From NCBI GenBank assembly GCA_964497585.1, contig CAZCDS010000003.1:186001-250000 (forward strand): DNA of 64,000 bases, read 5' to 3'. The stretch is from CAZCDS01 sp964497585 (GTDB taxonomy: Bacteria > Desulfobacterota > Desulfomonilia > Desulfomonilales > Desulfomonilaceae). This document shows positions 43,632-50,853 of the stretch, piece after piece. Position 1 is the first letter of the stretch, and every line of letters starts with the position of its first letter. The notes below the pieces were generated by a model. The model was not told the DNA's origin. It saw nothing but the letters and a program-made list of their open reading frames with translations, and made no database searches. Both the position numbers and the translations under genes were made by a program.

Positions 43632-43720
43632 TGCTATAATCTCCTTAGTCGAAAGGTTTAGTTGGGTCTCCCTGTATCCCAACACAGAGCCCCTGGCGCT
43701 GCAACGTCAGGGGTTTTCTT
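43632..43720 (+). ncRNA. Candidate small RNA with its own promoter element and terminator
   Basis: An extended -10 (TGCTATAAT, 43632-43640) is followed within 80 bases by three potential hairpins: CCTT/AAGG (43643-43656), GTTGGG/CCCAAC (43661-43683) and an intrinsic terminator CCCCTGGCG/CGTCAGGGG (43690-43713) with TTTTCTT. No reading frame fits. The predicted transcript is about 70-75 bases. It starts just outside the HNH start codon on the opposite strand, so it might also overlap that gene's 5' leader. There is no good -35. Confidence 0.45.
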
Positions 43721-43817
43721 GTGTACCCATCCCTCATCGAGATAAACCATAGGCCTAACGAAGATGCCTGTCAAGACAAAAAAGCAGCAGTTTCGAGATA
43801 GGCTATTGGGTTTGTTA

Positions 43818-43846
43818 TTGACATGCTGCTGGCTGCAGGATATCAT
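43818..43846 (+). promoter_or_regulatory. Strong sigma-70-type promoter
   Basis: TTGACA (43818-43823) and TATCAT (43841-43846) with a 17-base spacer, about 20 bases before the start of the next gene. The inferred transcription start leaves room only for the AAGGAG ribosome binding site. Confidence 0.8.
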
Positions 43847-43867
43847 GCCTGCAGAAAGGAGAAAACC

Positions 43868-44698
43868 ATGAGTGAGCAAACGACTCAAAGGACCAGAAAA
43901 AAGGAAGGCCGTAGTCCAGGTTATCCGGCGATTAGCTTGGGAAGTGCCCTTGAACGTGCCAAGACTATTATGGAAAAGGAACAGCGGCATTATGCCGCCC
44001 TACCCACGATCTTTGGCCACTGGGGATATGGTTCCAAGAGTAGCATGGGAATATTGCTGTTGGCCGCTTTGAAAAAATATGGTCTCGTTGAATATAAAGG
44101 GTCGGGTGATTCTCGGCAAGCAAGAATTACTGACTTTGCGTGGCGCATTTTGGTTGATGATCGGCCAGAATCGCCTGAGCGCGAAGAGTTGATTCGGGAG
44201 GCTGCCCTCAACCCCTCTATCCATCAGAAATTATGGCGACATTACGATGGACTGCTTCCCTCAGACGAAAATCTCCGACACCAGCTACTGACAGAAGAGG
44301 GTTTCACGACTGGGGCAGTAGACGACTTCATTCGTCAATTTAGAGCAACTATTGAGTTTGCAGGATTGAAGGAATCTGATAGTCTATCTGGGCATGAACA
44401 AGATAAATCTGCGATTCGAGAAGAGAACGTCATGGCCCAGACTACCCAAACCACTACAGGCGGTGCCCAGACAGGCGTTCACCTAGGCGGTGGCCCCCCC
44501 GCCGTTGATAGACTCAATGTCCCAGCGGGACAAGCCCAAATGGGTAATATTGCGTTTCCACTCTCGCCAACAAAATGGGTCCATATCCAATTACCGTATG
44601 GACTGACGAAAAAGGAATGGTCTCAAATTCTTAAGAAACTGGACGTGTTCAAAGACGGGTTTATGGACCCCGCGGAGTTGGAAGAGGATGATAACTAA
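43868..44698 (+). CDS. AT-rich orphan gene, unknown function (possible winged-helix N-terminus)
   Basis: 276 aa from ATG 43868, preceded by AAGGAG and its own promoter. Residues about 20-110 (YPAISLGSALERAKTIMEKE, then GYGSKSSMGILLLAALKKYGLVEYKGSG and RITDFAWRIL) read like a winged-helix domain. A Thr/Gly-rich linker (TTQTTTGGAQTGVHLGGG) leads to a short C-terminal segment. Base composition is visibly more AT-rich than the surroundings, suggesting recent acquisition with the adjacent HNH and restriction genes. I do not recognise a characterised family. Confidence 0.65.
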   Translation: MSEQTTQRTRKKEGRSPGYPAISLGSALERAKTIMEKEQRHYAALPTIFGHWGYGSKSSMGILLLAALKKYGLVEYKGSGDSRQARITDFAWRILVDDRPESPEREELIREAALNPSIHQKLWRHYDGLLPSDENLRHQLLTEEGFTTGAVDDFIRQFRATIEFAGLKESDSLSGHEQDKSAIREENVMAQTTQTTTGGAQTGVHLGGGPPAVDRLNVPAGQAQMGNIAFPLSPTKWVHIQLPYGLTKKEWSQILKKLDVFKDGFMDPAELEEDDN

Positions 44699-45319
44699 AA
44701 GTCTAATAAAGAAGTTGTATTTGATATTCTTGCAAAAGCAATACATGAGTTCTAGGGCTGGAAAACCTGGTGGCGGGAGTGGATTCGAAAAAAGACTATT
44801 TAGGGCGTAGTTATCTGCGATGCCCTATTTCGGATCTTTGACCTTTTCGATCACCTAACGACCTCCCGAAGCTGCGCGCAGTCGAGGGTGGTTGAGGATT
44901 GGGAAAAGAGGATATTCTTAGCCGTTCTCCACCAAGGTCCCCTCCGACCTCCTGAAGGAGTGCTACGCGCCGCAATAGTGGCTGAGTACGGTGAGCAAAA
45001 GCCCTGCGGTACGCGTACGCGGCCCCCCCCCTCAAGCGTTCCAGATTTCAAATTAGGACATTACCCACCAGACTTCGGAGATCGGCGAACTCACTTGCTA
45101 ACGCTCCTCACAAGAAATTGACGCTGATGACCCCGCGCAAAACAACCTTGCGCGTATGCAGGTTGTAATTGAGGGCCAGAGTCGGTTCGGAGGCAGGAAT
45201 TCGGTGAACCGCAGAAGAACGGCGGGCGGGCCGTGAGTATCCTCGTGACGTTTCGTGTCGGGAATAACGAGTACGTGCATCCGTTCAGCAAAGCGTCCCC
45301 GGTGGGGTCGCTGTGGGCG
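44699..45319. other. Intergenic region at the right edge of the accessory stretch
   Basis: 621 bases with no supported gene. Several overlapping frames of 60-75 codons exist on both strands around 44811-45121, but none has a good ribosome binding site and their compositions (runs of Pro, Arg, Ser) look non-coding. An eight-base run of C lies near 45027. No terminal inverted repeats, transposase fragment or attachment duplication could be recognised. Confidence 0.4.
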
Positions 45320-46828
45320 TCAGTTTTCCCCGCCGGCCCGGACCGCCCGGTTGTGAGCCCACCTTTCGAGCTTCTTGATCTGCTCCTGCATCGTGTAGGA
45401 GAGCGGCACGATACTTTCAAGGGCAATGTGCAGATCGCTCTGGTTAACGGGCCGGTCCTCGGTGAAAGCTCGAAAGACCGCTGCCAGAACGCCCTGTTCG
45501 ATCTCGGCGCCATTGTAGCCCTGGGTAATCTTGATGAGCGGGCCGAAATCGAACTGATTCGTGGGAACGTTTCTGCTGGTGAGATGGATCCGAATGATCT
45601 CGTCCCTGTCTCGGTCACTGGGCAGCTCGACGTAGAACAGTTCGTCAAAACGGCCTTTGCGGAGAAGCTCCGGGGGCAGCAGCTCGATGGAGTTCGCGGT
45701 GGCTCCTACGAAGACCTCCGAAGTTTTCTCCTGCATCCACGTGAGAAAACCGGCGAGGATTCGTGAAGCCGAGCCCCCAAGGCTCTTCTGACCGGCGTTG
45801 GCGATACCCGCCTCGATTTCGTCGATCCAGAGCACACAGGGAGAGGAAGCTTCCGCAGTCTTTATGACCTTGCGGAAGCACTCTTCAGGGGTCCCTTCCA
45901 GGCCGTCATAGAGCCGGCCCATATCCAGCCGCAAGAGGGGAACCTTCCAGAAATCCGCGATGGCCTTCACACAGAGGCTCTTGCCGCACCCTGATATTCC
46001 CATGAGCAGCACACCTTTGGGCAGAGCCAGACCGTAATCCCTCGCCCGCTTGGAGAAGATGTCCTTGCGCAACTCAAGCCACCGCTTGAGATTCGTAAAT
46101 CCTCCCAGGTCGTCATACCCCGTGCCCTGACGGAAAAGCTCCAGCAACCCGCTTTTCTTGACGATTTGCCTTTTCTCTTCAAAGAGTGCGTCTACTTCAC
46201 CGGCTCCGATGCCCGACTTGCCGGCAAGGGTCTTGCGAAACGTCTGGATTGCCTGCTGGCTGGTAAGCCCGGCCCCACCCTTGAGGAACTGGTCTCGAAT
46301 TTCGTCGGTCAGGGCATGTTGCAGTTGTTCCCCGTACTTCTCCTTTGAGATTACCGTGTGCAGAATCCGTTCGATCTCTTCGGGCTTGGGAAGCGGGACG
46401 TCAACCAGAACCACCTCGTTGGCCAGCTCCGCGGGTATGTCCAGCACGGGGGAGATGAGAAAGATGGTCTTGTAAGAATATTCGATTCGCTTCACTGCGT
46501 CCTTGAGCTTGCGAATGACCGGTGGATTCTCCGGGACAAAGACGTGGACGTCGTTGAGAATGAGGAAGGCGGTCTCTTGGATTCCCATAAACCAGTCAAT
46601 GGATTCCATAATGGACGGGTTGGGCAAGACAGCCTCATCCGCCAGCGTCACGCCGGTTGTGCACGCCCAAACGTACGTCCGCACCGGTGGTTTGAACGCG
46701 GACCCGAGGGCCCGGATCTCCATTTCGACCCTTCTGTCCTCGTCAGTGACGAGAAACACGAGCGACGTCCGGGCCACAACCAGTTCCTTGAGGATCTGCC
46801 GAAGTCCTTTGGAATCCTGTTCAGGCAT
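45320..46828 (-). CDS. AAA+ ATPase (Ycf46-like)
   Basis: 502 aa from ATG 46828. The first 215 residues form a degenerate P-loop-like domain (TSLVFLVTDEDRRVE; ETAFLILNDVHVFV). The C-terminal AAA+ module is intact: Walker A GISGCGKS (277-284), Walker B VLWIDEIEA (about 332-340), a sensor region VGATANSIELLPPELLRKGRFDE with arginine fingers, and a lid. The organisation, a weak N-terminal half and an active C-terminal half, is that of Ycf46-type ATPases of unknown function. It diverges from the Ro-like gene across a 634-base gap containing the Y RNA candidate. A functional link is possible through this context only. Confidence 0.85.
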   Translation of the reverse strand: MPEQDSKGLRQILKELVVARTSLVFLVTDEDRRVEMEIRALGSAFKPPVRTYVWACTTGVTLADEAVLPNPSIMESIDWFMGIQETAFLILNDVHVFVPENPPVIRKLKDAVKRIEYSYKTIFLISPVLDIPAELANEVVLVDVPLPKPEEIERILHTVISKEKYGEQLQHALTDEIRDQFLKGGAGLTSQQAIQTFRKTLAGKSGIGAGEVDALFEEKRQIVKKSGLLELFRQGTGYDDLGGFTNLKRWLELRKDIFSKRARDYGLALPKGVLLMGISGCGKSLCVKAIADFWKVPLLRLDMGRLYDGLEGTPEECFRKVIKTAEASSPCVLWIDEIEAGIANAGQKSLGGSASRILAGFLTWMQEKTSEVFVGATANSIELLPPELLRKGRFDELFYVELPSDRDRDEIIRIHLTSRNVPTNQFDFGPLIKITQGYNGAEIEQGVLAAVFRAFTEDRPVNQSDLHIALESIVPLSYTMQEQIKKLERWAHNRAVRAGGEN

Positions 46829-47125
46829 GTCACCACACTCCTTGCGATTATCTTAATTCCTAGCACCTCGAAAGATCAAGTGTCAAGTAACCTGCGGTGA
46901 TCTCAGGTGAAAATGCTGCCAAGTTCCTCGTGGCAGCCTGCTGCCGAATCAGGTGGCGATCACTCAATACCGAGCCGGAGGAAAAGCGACCGACTCGGAA
47001 AAAAGTGAGAAACCATTTATCCCCCGGGCGGTCTAATTTTTTTGTGCGTTTCGTGGTTCAACACGTTACGGTCATGAAGTGGCCGTGGGAAGCAGCGCAT
47101 CGCATATCTTCAACGATCAGCGACA

Positions 47126-47257
47126 GGGAGGAAGGGAAAGCTTCTCTGGACCTACAGGATAGCTCAAAGGGAGAGCATCTCACTTGAAATGAGAGTGTTG
47201 CCGGTTCGAATCCGGCTCCAGACACACCCCGGTCCCAAACCTATTTCCCTTCCTCCC
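47126..47257 (+). ncRNA. Y RNA candidate (YrlA-like, tRNA-mimicking)
   Basis: The outer helix is perfect over 14 bp: GGGAGGAAGGGAAA (47126-47139) with TTTCCCTTCCTCCC (47244-47257). An inner helix TCTGGA (47145-47150) pairs with TCCAGA (47217-47222). Inside lies a tRNA-like cloverleaf: D-arm GCTC-AAAGGGA-GAGC (47162-47176), anticodon-like arm TCTCA-CTTGAAA-TGAGA (47178-47194), variable GTGTT, and T-arm GCCGG-TTCGAAT-CCGGC (47200-47216). It is not an ordinary tRNA: eleven bases separate the acceptor-like helix from the D-arm, no CCA follows, and a UGA anticodon with a short variable loop matches no tRNA class. Bacterial YrlA RNAs have exactly this plan (a long terminal stem bound by Ro60 plus a tRNA-like module) and lie beside ro60 genes, as here (206 bases upstream). 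Confidence 0.7.
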
Positions 47258-47462
47258 CCATCCGATCTCTTCGACTCGATCTCTCTTTGCACCTGAACAG
47301 ACTGCATGGCATAATCCGAAGACGTGTCCGAAGTCCCAGGGGAACGCGCGATCGTCGCGTGCCCTAGAATAAGGAGTCCGTTAAAGCGCTGACAAACAGC
47401 TCTGTGGCGCCCTGCGCATCCTGTGACACCCAACTGAGCGAAATACTCTTTCGGGGGGATCC

Positions 47463-49130
47463 ATGGAAAATCTGATCCGCTTTGTTGAAGCCTGTGAGAC
47501 CGGCACAGGTCGCTCGACTTTCTACAATTCCGCCACTCAGCAGACGGATTCGATCGAGAGCCTCCACAAGGAGGCCCTTAATGCCGATCGCGAGCTGTAT
47601 TGTCTCATGGAAGCCCTCTCCGGTTCCAATGACTTCAACAAGCTCCTCATCGTCAGGAACCTCCTGTTCCACACCGGGTACGTCATCGGCCGGCAGGGCA
47701 GCAGAAAATACGTACGGTACGGCAAGTCCGAGGAATTCGCGGTCAAGTACGGGGACGATCCGCGCGAGCGCGATTGGATCGATCTGGAGAACCGTGTTGT
47801 CCTCGAGAGGGTGTGGAACACCGTACCGGTGCCCAGGCTCCTCCGGGAGTGGGCTGAGTGGCGCAAGCTGCGGCTGAACAACGCGCGGTCCAAGAGATTG
47901 ATCCTGGAATACCTGCTCGGCAGGGGGAACCTTTCCTCGTGGGCGCTGAGGTACAGGCCCAAACTTCGGCGGGTGCTCTCGCATGTCTGGGGGGATGCGC
48001 GAACGCGCCGAATCAGAAGCGCGATCCATACCATCCTCCGCAACGAGACGGAGGCGGCAAACCAAAAGGAGCTTGAGCGGTGGATGCTTCGGTATGTCCG
48101 GAGAGACGAAGAGATCCGGCGACGCGTCTGTGAGGCTGTATGCTTCATCTTCGGGGATCTGAAGGTACCTTTCACCGATCCGCTGTTCGTTCAGTACGTT
48201 CAGGCGCTCGAGGACCCCGAGAAACTGATCGGCTTGCCCTACGACATAGCTATCGGCCTGAGAAACCGACGGCACAAGGATTTTCCCAGGAAGCGCCTCC
48301 TGGAAAGTGCGGAGACGCAGCAACGGATGTCCGCGAGACAAAAGGTGAGATTGCAGCGCGCCGGTCAAAGAGAGGATGTGCGCGTCGACATGGACCTCGC
48401 TGCGCTTCCGCTCGTGGACATTCTGAGATTCGGCTATGAGATGGGCTTTGACTCGGACGTCCGCAGGGCCGTCAAGGAGCGAATCCGCTCAGACGCGGAA
48501 AAATGCCCTTTCCGGCCCGGACGGATCGCAGTGGTAGTTGATACGTCGAGATCGATGTTCGGAAAGGAGGATAGAAAACTCCATCCGATTGCCGCGGCGC
48601 TCTCGGTTGCGCTTCTCCTGCGCGAGGTATCGGGTCGCTGTGACATTTTCTATACGGGAGGCGGATCGACCGAGTTCCCGATTCCCTCCGGTGACACGGA
48701 TCTTGCCACCGCGGTACTGGAGGCTTACAAAACGGACCCGGAGATCGTATTCCTCCTCACCGACGGGTACGAGAACGTGAGTGCCGGGACCCTGGACGAA
48801 TTGCTGGGAGCTCTGCATACTCTCGGGATCAAGACCCCGCTCGTACAGCTCAGTCCGGTTCTGGCTTCAGAAGTGGGCAAGGCGGGAGGAATACGCAAGG
48901 TATCGGACTCGATATTTGCGGGCGCGGTAAAGGGACCGGAGAGCATCGGCACGATGTACGAAAAATTCGTGCTGCTCTGGGCACACGAACAGGGTGCCCT
49001 GGACACGCTGAAGAAATTCCTCCTGGAGAAGCTCGCGCTCCCGCAGATCCCTCAGTCCGTTCTCCGGCAGCTTGAGCACGCGGAAGCATTACCGATCAAG
49101 GCCTTTGCGTGGCCTCCCACGGCCGGGTAA
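47463..49130 (+). CDS. Divergent Ro60-like protein (TROVE-like repeats plus vWA domain)
   Basis: 555 aa from ATG 47463 (GGGGGGAT upstream). The N-terminus LIRFVEACETGTGRSTFYNS parallels the TROVE opening of bacterial Ro60 (a RFL-G-GTFY pattern). About 330 residues of basic helical repeats follow. The C-terminal vWA domain has a complete MIDAS: D360-T-S362-R-S364 in VVVDTSRSM, a Thr in GDTDLATAVLEA (about 411-422) and D434 in LLTDGYE. Length and domain order match Ro60/Rsr proteins (about 530 aa), which form a ring binding Y RNAs and misfolded RNAs and help RNA turnover and stress survival. Similarity is remote, so the assignment leans on architecture plus the adjacent Y RNA candidate. A generic vWA partner of the neighbouring AAA+ ATPase is the alternative. 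Confidence 0.65.
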   Translation: MENLIRFVEACETGTGRSTFYNSATQQTDSIESLHKEALNADRELYCLMEALSGSNDFNKLLIVRNLLFHTGYVIGRQGSRKYVRYGKSEEFAVKYGDDPRERDWIDLENRVVLERVWNTVPVPRLLREWAEWRKLRLNNARSKRLILEYLLGRGNLSSWALRYRPKLRRVLSHVWGDARTRRIRSAIHTILRNETEAANQKELERWMLRYVRRDEEIRRRVCEAVCFIFGDLKVPFTDPLFVQYVQALEDPEKLIGLPYDIAIGLRNRRHKDFPRKRLLESAETQQRMSARQKVRLQRAGQREDVRVDMDLAALPLVDILRFGYEMGFDSDVRRAVKERIRSDAEKCPFRPGRIAVVVDTSRSMFGKEDRKLHPIAAALSVALLLREVSGRCDIFYTGGGSTEFPIPSGDTDLATAVLEAYKTDPEIVFLLTDGYENVSAGTLDELLGALHTLGIKTPLVQLSPVLASEVGKAGGIRKVSDSIFAGAVKGPESIGTMYEKFVLLWAHEQGALDTLKKFLLEKLALPQIPQSVLRQLEHAEALPIKAFAWPPTAG

Positions 49131-49213
49131 CTTCGCCCGTGGAGGTCCGTTGAACCCGGGCTCCTCAGGCAAGAATCACGTTACGACGAATGCCGACCCA
49201 CATGGGGGGTAGA

Positions 49214-50293
49214 ATGGCAAAAAGAATCAGGTTGACACTTGGCGATATCCTCGAAGGAAAGGTGGCAGCTCGACCACAGGCCGCGGGCGTCATGGAGGTG
49301 GTGCCGCTGCTGCCCCAGGACGAGAGCCATCACAATCGGATCTTCGCCGTACCGAATCGCAGCATGTTCCTTTCTGGCAATCCTGCGTACGGAACGGTCA
49401 TCGTGGAGAACAAGGACTCGGACAGACCGATGATCGTCCCTTCCAATGCCGCTTGGCTTACCAAACACCGGGCCCAGGATCACGCGCTCTGCAAGGCGGG
49501 CTTGCTCAACGCGAAAGACGTTGGAGTATACGAGAATGCGGCCTGTGTGCAGGCGTCCCAGGGCGGACAGATACCTCCCGATCTGTACCGGTTCCAAATC
49601 CTGCCTGCCACCTTGCGGAGAATGGATCGGGAGCTGGCATCGGAGAGGAACTACTCCAAGCTGTGGACCAACATTCAGTCGCTGAACAGGTCTCTCGGTC
49701 TCAAGGACGGTGGCGGTCACTTGGAGATCCTCTTCAAGAAATTCGAAAAGGAGTTGTCCCAGTTCGTGGCCGAGTTCGAGAACATCCCCGGTCAAATCGG
49801 CGCGCTCGTGATCATGAATGGGAGGCTGGTCGGTGTGGAGATCGCTCCCTCGCCCGAATACTGGGAGTCGGTCTGGGAGCCTCTGATCAGATTCTGTTAC
49901 GGACCGGAGGCCCTGCTCACGGCCATGAGGCTCGGAGAAGAAGGAGTAAACAATGCCTTACTGGCCAGGCCTCGATTGAAGACTGCGGGCGTCAAGTCTC
50001 TGGACGACCTCGGACAATCCCTCGTCGGGCTCCGAGCTGAAGAAAAGTCCCGAGCCGAGCACGTGGTTCGTCAGAGCCTCGACGTCTCTTTGGAGTTCAA
50101 GTTGGATCAGAAGGTCAGGACGGCCGATCCGGCAGGAATGCCCGTGCTCTATCGCTTGGCGTCCACGTACGAGGATTTCATCGGTCAGGTGGTGATCGAC
50201 GAGGACTACGTCGTATATGCGAGCCTGGTCAACAGAGAAACCGTGCCACGGCGCCCCCTCCGCCGTGCGTTTCGATTCCTGGGTCGCGAATGA
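49214..50293 (+). CDS. 359-aa protein of unknown function downstream of the Ro-like gene
   Basis: 359 aa from ATG 49214, with GGGGGGT just upstream; it begins MAKRIRLTLGDILEGK. It starts 83 bases after the Ro-like gene and is probably co-transcribed. Residues 25-150 (VMEVVPLLPQDES, GTVIVENKDSDRPMIVPSN, AQDHALCKAGLLN, VQASQGGQIPPD) have a beta-rich look loosely reminiscent of DUF6569/ARPP-1 domains, but I would not assign it. The second half is helical with several Leu-rich stretches. It has no cysteine clusters, signal peptide or membrane segment, so it is cytoplasmic. A role with the Ro-like ribonucleoprotein is inferred from position alone. Confidence 0.65.
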   Translation: MAKRIRLTLGDILEGKVAARPQAAGVMEVVPLLPQDESHHNRIFAVPNRSMFLSGNPAYGTVIVENKDSDRPMIVPSNAAWLTKHRAQDHALCKAGLLNAKDVGVYENAACVQASQGGQIPPDLYRFQILPATLRRMDRELASERNYSKLWTNIQSLNRSLGLKDGGGHLEILFKKFEKELSQFVAEFENIPGQIGALVIMNGRLVGVEIAPSPEYWESVWEPLIRFCYGPEALLTAMRLGEEGVNNALLARPRLKTAGVKSLDDLGQSLVGLRAEEKSRAEHVVRQSLDVSLEFKLDQKVRTADPAGMPVLYRLASTYEDFIGQVVIDEDYVVYASLVNRETVPRRPLRRAFRFLGRE

Positions 50294-50362
50294 TACGATT
50301 TCGGTGGCGATCTATCGAGGCCAGCGGGGCTGGCTGTTCCGTACGCTGAAGGTCCGGTCGCG

Positions 50363-50605
50363 TCACCCGGTCTCTTTTGCGCTCTCCTCAATAGATGGGT
50401 GCCTGCCCACGAATGAATGGACCTTCTGCCATGTCCAATCCTTTTCCTGGTGGGTGAGGATGCCTTGCTCGTTCAAGGCAGCGGCGATTTCCGTGTACAG
50501 AATCCTTTTGGGCTCTCCAGTCTTACTGAAAGCTTCATATCTTTGCTGGTAGATTTCCTTGATCTTCACCTCAAGTTCGTCTTCCGGAAGCTGTTTTTTC
50601 TTCAT
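50363..50605 (-). CDS. Small helix-turn-helix-like protein
   Basis: 80 aa from ATG 50605, with GGAGG about 11 bases upstream. A charged N-terminal helix precedes YTEIAAALNEQGILTHQEKDWTW, a pattern like the helix-turn-helix of recombinase/resolvase C-terminal domains (I-A-x-x-LN-x-x-G-I). DNA binding is plausible. It overlaps nothing and is convergent with the 359-aa gene. No partner recombinase is visible. Confidence 0.6.
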   Translation of the reverse strand: MKKKQLPEDELEVKIKEIYQQRYEAFSKTGEPKRILYTEIAAALNEQGILTHQEKDWTWQKVHSFVGRHPSIEESAKETG

Positions 50606-50853
50606 GCTTTTTGTCCTCCTCTCACCAAATCCGGATTGGCCGTACCTTCCCCGGCCAACTGAATGCCCGAAGAATTATTCGACTGTACTCTCCCCGTCGC
50701 ACAAGTGCAATGAGGGCCATTTCGCATGTCCAAACAAGTACCGACTGCCCCAGGGAGGCGCCTCAGCGCCTTTGGCGACTGACGGAATTGAACGCGGCCA
50801 TCCCAGACTCGATTACCGGATTCTCCCTCGCAAACTCGTATCGCGTCCGCATC

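Noticed and set aside
44811..45121. Three overlapping 65-77-codon frames at the edge of the accessory region
   Set aside because: Mutually exclusive, no ribosome binding sites and low-complexity composition.
47145..47222. Ordinary tRNA-Ser(UGA) gene, or a tRNA pseudogene with a small insertion
   Set aside because: The variable loop has 5 bases (tRNA-Ser needs a long arm), 11 bases separate the acceptor-like stem and the D-arm, and CCA is absent. The external 14-bp helix and adjacent Ro-like gene fit a Y RNA better.
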